Source: Pedobacter faecalis
GTDB lineage: Bacteria; Bacteroidota; Bacteroidia; Sphingobacteriales; Sphingobacteriaceae
Assembly: GCF_030182585.1 (NCBI RefSeq)
Contig: NZ_JARXOW010000001.1
Span: 868,001-932,000, forward strand
Direction: 5' to 3'
Length of the DNA stretch: 64,000 nucleotides
Below, one piece after another: positions 54,377 through 62,924 of this stretch. The notes under the pieces are model-generated. The model ran no database searches. It had not been told where the DNA came from and saw nothing but the letters and a program-made list of their open reading frames with translations. Each line of letters starts with the position of its first letter. The first letter of the stretch is position 1. The position numbers and the translations under genes are program-made.

Positions 54377-55531
54377 TTAATACGCAGCCAGCTTATCTCT
54401 GTTCTTCCAGGAATAAACCACAAGAAATACGCCAGACAGGAACAGGAGCAGCGAAATAAGCTCAGCCTGGGTAAACTGCAGTCCGCCAACATGATACTTA
54501 GTATTCACCCTGATCAGCTCAATAAAGAAGCGCTCCATACCATTCATCATCAGGTAAATACCAAACATCATACCCGGAACAGTAATGCGGTGCCTTAACT
54601 TCCATAAAACGAAGAATAGGATCAAACAAACGATAACCTCATAGAGCGGCGTTGGGTATACAGGCTCAGGCAATACGTTACAAAACCTTCCCACACAGCC
54701 AGGTATAGGAACTCCCTCGTTCGCTACGTTATTTGGATAAGTATAAGCCCAGAGCCAGTCAGGCAGGAAACTGAAAGGTTTTGGATTATTGTTCACGATA
54801 CCCCAATCACCATCTCCGCTCATATGGCAGCCAATACGACCCACTGCATAAGCCAGCATCATACCCGGACCACCAATATCCAGCATATGCAAAACTTTTA
54901 TTCCATTCTTGCGTGCAATATATAACACCGCGGCACCACCGCAGATAAGCCCGCCATAAAAAGTAAGACCACTAAAAGAAAGCAAGCCCCCAATCGGATC
55001 CTGAACAAAAGTATCCCAGTGTTCCAGGTTATCAAAAATCTTGGCACCAAGGAAACCCCATATCGCCGCCCAAACAATTAAGGAACCCATCAACTCGTGC
55101 GGATGCTGAATCACCTCAACCGTCTTAGGCTTATCAAGCTTCTTCGCATTCTTCTCTTTGTAATCCCAGTAGGCAAACAGACCTGCAAAAAACAATCCAC
55201 CGAGCAAACTGCCTTTGGCCGACAATAACACCGTCTGTGCATCGCTTACAAACAGCTGGTAGTTCATCAGGGCATACACCAGTTTGTAACCGATCAGGAA
55301 ACCGAATATTCCATTCAGAAACAATTCCGTATTGGTAGGCGGCAAACCAACCGTTGTACGTTTTTTTACAGGTTGCAGTTTACCTAAAGCCTCCTTACGT
55401 TTAAATTCCTCAGAAAAAGCCCAATAGCCCGCAATAAAAGCAAGCGCAACAAAAACACCGAAAGTATTAAAGGGAAGCGGGATGTTGACACCAAAGAGAT
55501 ACTCTAAGAAATGCGATACGGTTGGAAACAT
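54377..55531 (-). CDS. lgt: Prolipoprotein diacylglyceryl transferase
   Basis: This 384-residue polytopic inner-membrane enzyme attaches diacylglycerol to the lipobox cysteine of prolipoproteins. The Lgt signature region with AYAVGRIGCHMSGDGDWG lies near 230-247, and LTFYGGLICGG and MNGMERFFIELIR match conserved membrane segments. It is about 100 residues longer than the E. coli protein because of an inserted region (about 60-140), as seen in Bacteroidota. The lipoproteins in this window would be substrates. Confidence 0.95.
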   Translation of the reverse strand: MFPTVSHFLEYLFGVNIPLPFNTFGVFVALAFIAGYWAFSEEFKRKEALGKLQPVKKRTTVGLPPTNTELFLNGIFGFLIGYKLVYALMNYQLFVSDAQTVLLSAKGSLLGGLFFAGLFAYWDYKEKNAKKLDKPKTVEVIQHPHELMGSLIVWAAIWGFLGAKIFDNLEHWDTFVQDPIGGLLSFSGLTFYGGLICGGAAVLYIARKNGIKVLHMLDIGGPGMMLAYAVGRIGCHMSGDGDWGIVNNNPKPFSFLPDWLWAYTYPNNVANEGVPIPGCVGRFCNVLPEPVYPTPLYEVIVCLILFFVLWKLRHRITVPGMMFGIYLMMNGMERFFIELIRVNTKYHVGGLQFTQAELISLLLFLSGVFLVVYSWKNRDKLAAY

Positions 55532-55563
55532 ACTTAAGAAAAAGTTTTTTTGCGAATATAGGA

Positions 55564-56883
55564 TTAATGCGCTAAAACTTGTTCCGATTCCTCAACTTCT
55601 ACTTCGCCATCGGCCGACAAACCGACCAGTTTAACCGTCTTAACCTCGTTAACCATCACCGGATCGTATTTAGCCCTAACCTTTACATAGTTACGGGTAA
55701 ACCCATGCATGAATCCACTCTTCTGATCATCCTCGAAAAGTACCTCGCCTACTGCACCCAATTGCGACTGATAAAAGGCCCGCCTTTTCTTGTCAGACAA
55801 AATATGCAGCATTTTACTCCGGTCGGCCCTAACAGCCCCCGGCACCACCCCCGCCATCTCTGCAGCAGGTGTTTGGTCGCGCTCCGAGTAGGTAAATACA
55901 TGCAGGTAGGAAATATCCAGTTCATTCAGAAACTGGTAGGTATCCAGAAAATCCTGCTGCGTCTCACCAGGGAAACCAACAATCACATCAACACCAATGC
56001 AGCAATCAGGCATCACCGATTTGATCTTAGCCACACGCTCCGTATAGAGATCACGCTGATAACGCCTGCGCATCAGGCCTAGAATCTTATCCGAACCAGA
56101 CTGCAGCGGAATATGAAAATGCGGCACAAAACGCTTAGACGAAGCCACAAACTCAATGATCTCATTACTCAACAAGTTCGGCTCTATAGAAGAGATCCTG
56201 ATCCGCTCAATACCCTCAACCTCATCCAAAGCACGCACCAAATCAAAAAAACGATCCTCGCGCTTGCCATTCCGGATCCCAAAGTCGCCCAGGTTAACCC
56301 CGGTCAGCACAATCTCCTTAACCCCGCTCTCGGCGATCTGCCTGGCCCGGTTCAAGACATTCTCGATGGTATCGCTCCGGCTGCCACCCCTTGCGAGCGG
56401 AATGGTACAATACGTACACGGATAATCACAGCCGTCCTGAACCTTCAGGAAAGTACGCGTGCGGTCGCCAATTGAATACGCAGCAATAAAATTATGATTA
56501 ACCTTTTCAATATTCTGCTGATGTACAACCGCTTTCGGCTCTTTAGTTAGATCAGAGATGAACTCAACGATGCGAAACTTCTCGGCCGCACCAAGCACCA
56601 TATCCACCCCCGGAATCTCGGCAATTTCCGCCGGTTTAAGCTGCGCATAGCAACCCACGATGGTCACATAAGCATTAGGTGAATATTTCAGCGCCTCTTT
56701 TACCACCTTACGGCATTTTTTATCCGCATGATCCGTTACCGAGCAGGTATTGATCACGTACACATCAGCGCCCTGCGTAAACTCCACCACACCATAACCC
56801 GCGTCGGTAAACAAGCGGCCAATGGTAGACGTTTCCGAAAAATTAAGCTTACAGCCCAGAGTATAAAATGCGACGGTTTTCAT
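55564..56883 (-). CDS. mtaB: tRNA t6A37 methylthiotransferase MtaB
   Basis: This 439-residue radical-SAM methylthiotransferase has N-terminal Fe-S cysteines in YTLGCKLNFSET (near 10), NTCSVTDHA (near 47) and IVGCYAQLKP (near 79), and the radical-SAM cluster motif CDYPCTYCTIPLARG (near 152-166). The C-terminus has a TRAM-like domain. It makes ms2t6A at position 37 of tRNA. The subfamily call (MtaB rather than MiaB or RimO) rests on the N-terminal TLGCKLN form. It is a single gene between lgt and ubiX. Confidence 0.93.
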   Translation of the reverse strand: MKTVAFYTLGCKLNFSETSTIGRLFTDAGYGVVEFTQGADVYVINTCSVTDHADKKCRKVVKEALKYSPNAYVTIVGCYAQLKPAEIAEIPGVDMVLGAAEKFRIVEFISDLTKEPKAVVHQQNIEKVNHNFIAAYSIGDRTRTFLKVQDGCDYPCTYCTIPLARGGSRSDTIENVLNRARQIAESGVKEIVLTGVNLGDFGIRNGKREDRFFDLVRALDEVEGIERIRISSIEPNLLSNEIIEFVASSKRFVPHFHIPLQSGSDKILGLMRRRYQRDLYTERVAKIKSVMPDCCIGVDVIVGFPGETQQDFLDTYQFLNELDISYLHVFTYSERDQTPAAEMAGVVPGAVRADRSKMLHILSDKKRRAFYQSQLGAVGEVLFEDDQKSGFMHGFTRNYVKVRAKYDPVMVNEVKTVKLVGLSADGEVEVEESEQVLAH

Positions 56884-56937
56884 ATTGAAGCTCGCAAAGA
56901 TACGATTTTCAGATACAAATTATGTCATATTTGATCT

Positions 56938-57504
56938 CTACCGCTCATTCCAGCGGTAAGTATCCTGCTCAAGGCCAATCAGATCGATCACACGTGTCAC
57001 CACCGTTTGCGCAACATCCTCGATGCTCTGAGGCAACGAATAAAAGGAAGGATTAGCCGGACAAACAATACCGCCCGCTTCCGTCACCGCCTTCATATTA
57101 TTAATATGGATCAGACTAAAAGGCGTATCCCGAACTACAGCAACCAGCCTGCGCCGCTCTTTCAACACCACATCAGCTGCCCTTGAAATCATATCGTTAG
57201 AAATACCCTGCGCAATGCGGCCCAGTGTACCCATAGAACAAGGAATGATCACCATCGTATCGTATTTTGCAGAGCCCGAAGCAAAAGGTGCGTTAAAATC
57301 CATCTTATCGTAAAAGTCGAACGGATATGACTCGTAAACACTATTGCCCAGCTCAAACTGCCATACCTCGCGCGCATTGTCAGACATCACCACACCCACC
57401 CTTTCTATCTGCGGCGCCAAGCGCTGCAAGCTGTCCAGCATCAGCTTAGCATATACTGCACCACTGGCGCCTGTAACAGCCACAATAATCTTTTTTCTGC
57501 TCAT
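56938..57504 (-). CDS. ubiX: Flavin prenyltransferase UbiX
   Basis: The preferred ATG at 57504 opens MSRKKIIVAVTGASGAVYAK (188 residues); the longer frame upstream is doubtful. GASGAVYA is the flavoprotein motif, and IIPCSMGTLGRIAQGIS and ADVVLKERRRLVAVVRDTPF are UbiX signatures. It prenylates FMN to supply UbiD-type decarboxylases. No ubiD lies in the window. A minus-strand intrinsic terminator sits 45 bp upstream of the start. Confidence 0.93.
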   Translation of the reverse strand: MSRKKIIVAVTGASGAVYAKLMLDSLQRLAPQIERVGVVMSDNAREVWQFELGNSVYESYPFDFYDKMDFNAPFASGSAKYDTMVIIPCSMGTLGRIAQGISNDMISRAADVVLKERRRLVAVVRDTPFSLIHINNMKAVTEAGGIVCPANPSFYSLPQSIEDVAQTVVTRVIDLIGLEQDTYRWNER

Positions 57505-57540
57505 GAATACGGTAAAGTTAAGGAACAAAAACCCATAACA

Positions 57541-57573
57541 ATAAAAAAGGGCCGAAAATTACTTTTCGACCCT
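57541..57573 (-). terminator. Minus-strand intrinsic terminator upstream of ubiX
   Basis: On the minus strand AGGGTCGAAAA and TTTTCGGCCCT form an 11-bp stem, with one G-U wobble that would be a C-A mismatch on the plus strand, followed by TTTTTTAT. So it works for minus-strand RNA. No minus-strand gene lies to its right before 57727, so it ends either a small RNA or an attenuated ubiX leader. Confidence 0.65.
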
Positions 57574-57726
57574 ACATCTACCTATGAAAAACATACCCCT
57601 TTAAAGGGTAAGCTCAAATGTAAAATATCTTTTTTAAAAATGAAAGTTTGAACACACTTTTTTAAAACCTTTACAGCATCACATTGTTTCTACCGAAAGC
57701 AAGCCCTTTCACAAACATATCTTACC

Positions 57727-57972
57727 ATGGAAAAAGCAGGGAGAAGAACCTTTACCATCGAGCCCGGAATCAGCGGAATTCAAGACCCTATCAACGTTCA
57801 ATATAAGGAAACCACCGACGGCCTGCCGTACTATGCGCTGGAAATAAACGGCAGTGAAGTCCAGCTGCGCAAAGACGAAGAAAAGTGGGAACAGATCTGG
57901 GGCGACCTAAACGAAGAGCAGGTAGAAAAGCTTGGCCAGGCCCTCAACGAGCAAACCGGCAACCAGCCCTAA
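57727..57972 (+). CDS. Small hypothetical protein
   Basis: This 81-residue soluble protein is acidic, with GLPYYALEINGSEVQLRKDE and a helical end DLNEEQVEKLGQALNEQT. It is not recognised. The ATG and composition make it credible. The AraC gene starts 41 bp after it on the same strand, so the two may be co-transcribed. Confidence 0.65.
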   Translation: MEKAGRRTFTIEPGISGIQDPINVQYKETTDGLPYYALEINGSEVQLRKDEEKWEQIWGDLNEEQVEKLGQALNEQTGNQP

Positions 57973-58013
57973 AAATAAAATTCCTATCTTTAAGCCAGAC
58001 ACCACACTGGCCA

Positions 58014-58880
58014 ATGAAACCTCAGTTACTCAAAGTTTCAAACGATACGCTATACTCTTTCAGCGCACGGCGCGACAATGTGCCCTATATCAACAACCGC
58101 TGGCACTATCATGCCGAAGTAGAACTCATTTATGTCATAAAGGGTACTGGCACCCAGTTTATCGGCGACAGCATCAAACGCTTCCGTGCCGGAGATGTGG
58201 TTTTGGTCGGTTCACACCTTCCGCACTACTGGAAATTCGACGAACAGCACTTCGAAGAAGAGCATCCAAATATAGACGTGGTGGTCGTGCATTTTACGGA
58301 GAACTTCTGGGGCAGTACATTTTTAAGCCTGCCGGAAAACAAACCGCTTAAAGACGTCCTCGAAAAAGCCCAACGGGGACTAAAAGTGCAGGACAAAAGC
58401 AAACATCAGATAGGGATCATTATCGAATCTATCCTGTCGTCGACCGGCCCTGCAAGGATTACCCGGCTTATGGAGGCCCTGCTGGCGATCGAAAATTGTA
58501 AAAACAACGTGCTCCTTTCCTCCATCGGCTTCCGGCCCAACTTTCAGGACACAGAGAACGACCGCATCAACGCCATATACAACTTCTCCATGGCCAACTT
58601 TAAACGAAAGATCCAAATGGAAGAAATGGCCGCGGTAGCCAACATAAGCCCCAATTCCTTCTGCCGGTATTTTAAGTCGCGGACCCGCAAAACCTACACC
58701 CAGTTCATCAGCGAAATACGCGTAGGCCACGCCTGCAAACTACTCATTGAGAACAACATGAATGTAAAACAGATCTGCTACGAAAGCGGCTTTCACAACT
58801 TCGCCAGCTTTCATAAGCACTTCAAGCTCATTACCGGCAAAAGTCCGCTTGCCTACCAGAAAACCTATTTGCAAAAGTGA
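58014..58880 (+). CDS. AraC family transcriptional regulator
   Basis: The start is the ATG at 58014 (288 residues); an upstream frame overlapping the small gene is not used. The N-terminal cupin-type sensing domain has HYHAEVELIYVIKGTG and GDVVLVGSHLPHYW. The C-terminal AraC domain has two helix-turn-helix units (MEEMAAVANISPNSFCRYFK; MNVKQICYESGFHNFASF) and the closing KLITGKSPLAYQK. It probably senses a small ligand and regulates nearby genes, perhaps the CarboxypepD-like gene 59 bp downstream. Confidence 0.95.
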   Translation: MKPQLLKVSNDTLYSFSARRDNVPYINNRWHYHAEVELIYVIKGTGTQFIGDSIKRFRAGDVVLVGSHLPHYWKFDEQHFEEEHPNIDVVVVHFTENFWGSTFLSLPENKPLKDVLEKAQRGLKVQDKSKHQIGIIIESILSSTGPARITRLMEALLAIENCKNNVLLSSIGFRPNFQDTENDRINAIYNFSMANFKRKIQMEEMAAVANISPNSFCRYFKSRTRKTYTQFISEIRVGHACKLLIENNMNVKQICYESGFHNFASFHKHFKLITGKSPLAYQKTYLQK

Positions 58881-58939
58881 TATAGAGGCCTTGTTTTCAC
58901 CAATAAATACTATATTGGGTATAACAATTAACCTTTCAA

Positions 58940-60025
58940 ATGAAGATCACAAGCTTTCAAACGCTCCTATGCCTGTTGCTGGCCTTTATCACTCAGGCAA
59001 GCCTCGCGCAAAACCAGTTCACCATCCGCGGCCGCGTAACAGACAGTCAGTCCAAACCTATCCCTTCAGCAACTGTATTTATCAATGCTACCACCCGTAT
59101 TACCGCAACTGACGAACATGGGCGCTTCAGCATATCTTCGGTCGCCCCTGGAAACTACGAACTGTCCATTAGCATGCTCGGGTACGACACACACCTCGAA
59201 ACCGTTCAGCTTCAGGATGAAAATGCAGAAACACACATTATACTTAAACAGAAAACCATCCAATTAAACGAAGTAAGGATCGGTCCCGACCGCTTCAAAG
59301 AGAACTTTGAAAAATTTAAAAAGACTTTTCTTGGAACTTCCGCCGCAGCAAAAAAATGTGTTATTGTAAACCCGCAAGTCATCGAATTCTCCTCAAGGGG
59401 AAAGAAACTACTGGCTTCAACCAATGAATTTATAATCATAGAAAATAGGCACCTTGGGTATAAGCTTCGCTATCTGCTCACCTCCTTTGAACATGATGCT
59501 GGTATGGGCGTGGCACTTTACAACGGGCAGGTGGTGTTTGAAAAACTTCCGGGATCTGACCAGGAGGTTAAACAATGGGAAAAAAACCGATCCGTCTCCT
59601 ATCAGGGCTCAATGATGCACTTTTTACGCTCGGTATTTTCGAACACGGTAGCGCAGGAAGGATTTACCGCACAACAGTTCCATAACAACGTGATTAAGCA
59701 TTCCATGGATCTGGTGGCTATCGAACAAAGCCCGATGCTATTTGACACACTGGTGACTCCAGTGGACGCGTCATTTAAATCATTCCGATTTCCGAATCTG
59801 TACCTCAAACACAGTGCGAAGAAAGCCAAAATCACCAAACCGCTACATGGCCGGAAAGTCATACCCTTCGCGAAAAAGGCCTCCTTTATACGATTAGTTG
59901 CTGATGAAGCGCTGATAGACGGCCGGGGCAGTTATCCTAACCCAAAGACCTTCTATATCTACGGTTACCTGGCCCAAAAAAGAGTTGCCGACATGTTGCC
60001 TTACGAATACCTGCCCGGTAAATAA
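58940..60025 (+). CDS. CarboxypepD_reg-like surface protein, paralogue of the STN protein
   Basis: This 361-residue protein has a signal peptide (LLCLLLAFITQASLA). A CarboxypepD_reg-like domain covers about 28-115 (FTIRGRVTDSQSKPIPSATV, LSISMLGYDTHLETV). The C-terminal part, FKENFEKFKKTFLGTSAAA followed by HLGYKLRYLL, matches the same region of the protein at 22978-24441, but the STN domain is missing. Its stop lies 7 bp from the stop of the convergent 915-residue gene, so this pair mirrors the pair at 17638-24441. Confidence 0.82.
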   Translation: MKITSFQTLLCLLLAFITQASLAQNQFTIRGRVTDSQSKPIPSATVFINATTRITATDEHGRFSISSVAPGNYELSISMLGYDTHLETVQLQDENAETHIILKQKTIQLNEVRIGPDRFKENFEKFKKTFLGTSAAAKKCVIVNPQVIEFSSRGKKLLASTNEFIIIENRHLGYKLRYLLTSFEHDAGMGVALYNGQVVFEKLPGSDQEVKQWEKNRSVSYQGSMMHFLRSVFSNTVAQEGFTAQQFHNNVIKHSMDLVAIEQSPMLFDTLVTPVDASFKSFRFPNLYLKHSAKKAKITKPLHGRKVIPFAKKASFIRLVADEALIDGRGSYPNPKTFYIYGYLAQKRVADMLPYEYLPGK

Positions 60026-60032
60026 GATATTA

Positions 60033-62780
60033 TCACCTCACCTTTACTCTTTGAATGTGACGGCCCAGGCGGCCTTCAGTATCAATTCCCTCAACAGTAA
60101 CCCGGTAGTTTCCAGGTCGGGGTGCTGCATAAAAACTGAACTGCCCGTTCCTACCGGAGCCCACCGATAATGAAGGGTTCCAATAAGTAGTGGCGACGTC
60201 CTTTCTAAAAGCGTCGCTATCGGTTACAGGGTTTTTCGGCACATAGAACAACTTAGCATTGTCAAACCCCTTGGGCGAATAATGCGCAATAGATGGGTTA
60301 TATTTCTTCCGGAAGCTTTTCTGCTTTGTCCATATCGCCATTACATATCTCTGGCCCAAAGCTCCTGCCATAGAACCCAGCCTACTACTAATCGTCGGGC
60401 TTTCGTGAGATAGATAAACACGATCAATGTCGTCCGGATGCTCACTCGTCAGAAAAGTCTGGTAGTCACAAGCCGATACGGCCATGTTATCAATCATAAC
60501 AAAATAAGCATCGTTCTGATAAAAGGGCATCCAGACCTTCCCGCAATTTTCTACCGAGTCCTCAACGAGACGGAATCTTACCCGGGAAGCATCCATTTCC
60601 TCTAAGCATTCCATTAAAGTTTTACAAGGCCTTCTCGGGTCTGGCCTATAAACCTCATCTGCCTGACTTTCATTGATGCCGTACGCCTTGTTCCATCTGG
60701 TGGAAGCCCTGATCTGCACTTCCCTCAACTGCTGCACCCGACTTAGCTTCCCCAGACGTTCCTGTTCCATATCCTGACGGAGACTAGCCTCCAGGGTAGT
60801 TTTGGTTAGCGGCCTGATATCTTTATTCACATCCGCCGCATTTGGGTTACGCAACACCGGCTCAGGAAGAACTCTATCAATATGAATCATGACCCGGTCG
60901 CTATTTCCTGCAGTCCTGGCCTGAAAGCTGAACGAAACTCCGTGTAGCACAAGTAAATTACCGAACCTATACTCACCATTATTGTCGGCCACCGTATCTA
61001 AAACCACCCCTGCCTTATTACTCAGCATTTGTATTTTAGCGTTAGGGACCGGCTTATTTTTAAGGTCGGTTACCCGCCCGGTAATATCAATAAGTAATTT
61101 TTCAGGCTGATACTTTGCGACGAAAGGTTCTCCGCCAAGCAAATCCTTCCAAGCAAACCTCCGGTAACCCTGCGTCATCATTAACAAATCTAGATGCTTG
61201 TCTTTGTCAGCAGTCAGATCTGTAAAATAATAGTTTGGCTGTTCAATATAACCCCTTATATCAGCACTCAACAACAATTGAGAAAAAATAGAGCGCTCCT
61301 TATTCGGGTCGAACGGCACGATATCGTCATTCACAACCGAAACTGAGAAGTTACCAGATACAGGACTTCCCAACTGGTCGGATGCCGAAAGCCCCAGATC
61401 TATACGTTCACCTGGCATAAAAGTGTCTTTGCCAGACGTAATATCCAAAACAAGCTGATCTTTAGCCCTCACGAAAACCACACGTTCGTTGACCGGTAAA
61501 CCTTGTTCTGTAAAAAGCGTCAACTGCAAAACGCCGGTTGGCACCCCTGCAAGTGGTATTTTGACCTCAGTTATTGCCTTAGAAATCTGGAACTCCGACC
61601 TTGCTTGAACAGTTCCTCCAAATTGCGCCAGCAACCCAAGGCGTGCCGACCTCCTTACAGCCTCTGCATCAGAGTGGACGCGGACAAGCAATGACTCCGT
61701 GTTTTGCTCAGGAAGGCCGACCTCAAGGACATGCCCGCTTTTTTGAGCTTTTGGTAAATCTATGGTCTGAACAGATCCGTCCTTGTGGCCTATCTTTGCG
61801 GTATAAACATTTCCCGGCTCCGGCTGCAAGCCGAAATAGCCCATGCCCAGATGTTGAGTATCAAAAGAAGCAACCTCAACCCCCTTACTGTCAAGGATCT
61901 TCCCGGCAACAGCCACACCAAGCCCATTCGCAGCTGTGGCCTTAAAAGCTATGCGGCTTCTCAGCCCTTCTACCATATGCCCACCCTCTGGGAAGAATTG
62001 TATGTCAGTCGCAGCGGCCGACTGATGCACCGGAAAGGTCTTCCGCACCACCAGATTTTTAGACACCTCCATACTGGCAACAAAATATCTGCTGTGCATA
62101 TCGTCAGGCGCCTTTAACCGCGACAGGTTAACACTAACCTCTCCCGCTTCGTCAGTCTTGGTCGACCCGCTAAAGATAGTCTTGTAACTCTCTTTCAAAT
62201 GATAATCCAGCTTTTTACCCGAAAACGGCTTACCGTCCTGGTCTGTAAACCGAAGCACCGCATAGGTTTGCGTACCGCCTCCGTCCTGCTGGTACCGGTA
62301 ACTTATCCCGGAAAACACCGTATTTGCTACCGAATTGCCCACACTAAACGTCTGGTCGTAGAAATAATCCGAACCAGCGTTCCGCATCCACTGCGTATAC
62401 GCGCGAAGACGATAATTGCCCTCTCTCGCAGCACTATCATGCAAAACGAAATCACCGATGGCCATACCAGAAGTAACCGGTAATTTTAAACTTTGCGCCA
62501 CCGAATCTGCCTCATCAATAAGATCTACGTAAACCGCCCCGCTTAAGTCCGACAAGCGGTGTCTTGCACCAACCGTTACATAAGCCTTAAACCATATCGT
62601 ATCACCAACCAGGTAGTAAGGTTTATCGGTATGCAAATACACCTTCTCCAGCGGATGAGAATCCGACCAGCGTTGGAGCACACTAACAGCTTTATCTAAA
62701 ACAGACCATTGTACTGCACTTAGTGAAAGTAAAGTGGACAGCGATAGACAAAGTATGAACCTGATTTGAGAGCGTTTCAT
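60033..62780 (-). CDS. Macroglobulin-like (MG2) surface protein, single unit
   Basis: This 915-residue protein has a signal peptide (FILCLSLSTLLSLSA). An MG2-like domain has EKVYLHTDKPYYLVGDTIWF and RAYTQWMRNAGSDYF (about 40-150), then FFPEGGHMVEGLRSRIAFKA (near 258), a LMMTQGYRRFAW block (near 530), a CarboxypepD-like repeat (ITGRVTDLKNKPVPNAKIQM), a plug-like segment and a final KGFDNAKLFYVPKNPV beta domain. It is homologous over its full length to each half of the 1770-residue protein at 17638-22950. It is probably a periplasmic or surface protein of unknown substrate. Confidence 0.82.
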   Translation of the reverse strand: MKRSQIRFILCLSLSTLLSLSAVQWSVLDKAVSVLQRWSDSHPLEKVYLHTDKPYYLVGDTIWFKAYVTVGARHRLSDLSGAVYVDLIDEADSVAQSLKLPVTSGMAIGDFVLHDSAAREGNYRLRAYTQWMRNAGSDYFYDQTFSVGNSVANTVFSGISYRYQQDGGGTQTYAVLRFTDQDGKPFSGKKLDYHLKESYKTIFSGSTKTDEAGEVSVNLSRLKAPDDMHSRYFVASMEVSKNLVVRKTFPVHQSAAATDIQFFPEGGHMVEGLRSRIAFKATAANGLGVAVAGKILDSKGVEVASFDTQHLGMGYFGLQPEPGNVYTAKIGHKDGSVQTIDLPKAQKSGHVLEVGLPEQNTESLLVRVHSDAEAVRRSARLGLLAQFGGTVQARSEFQISKAITEVKIPLAGVPTGVLQLTLFTEQGLPVNERVVFVRAKDQLVLDITSGKDTFMPGERIDLGLSASDQLGSPVSGNFSVSVVNDDIVPFDPNKERSIFSQLLLSADIRGYIEQPNYYFTDLTADKDKHLDLLMMTQGYRRFAWKDLLGGEPFVAKYQPEKLLIDITGRVTDLKNKPVPNAKIQMLSNKAGVVLDTVADNNGEYRFGNLLVLHGVSFSFQARTAGNSDRVMIHIDRVLPEPVLRNPNAADVNKDIRPLTKTTLEASLRQDMEQERLGKLSRVQQLREVQIRASTRWNKAYGINESQADEVYRPDPRRPCKTLMECLEEMDASRVRFRLVEDSVENCGKVWMPFYQNDAYFVMIDNMAVSACDYQTFLTSEHPDDIDRVYLSHESPTISSRLGSMAGALGQRYVMAIWTKQKSFRKKYNPSIAHYSPKGFDNAKLFYVPKNPVTDSDAFRKDVATTYWNPSLSVGSGRNGQFSFYAAPRPGNYRVTVEGIDTEGRLGRHIQRVKVR

Positions 62781-62924
62781 AACTTATAAATTTTCCTGAA
62801 GGTAACGATAATCAAATACTTTACAAAACCATGCCGCTACTATTTGAAACATGGGGTTTCCTGTTTTATGGTTTTTGTTTTCCTATTATTGCTACAAGTT
62901 TGATGAAAATTAAACTCAACAAGT

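Noticed and set aside
57885..58013. Upstream extension of the AraC gene
   Set aside because: Overlaps the small gene at 57727-57972 in another frame, and its residues look non-coding; the ATG at 58014 begins the conserved domain.
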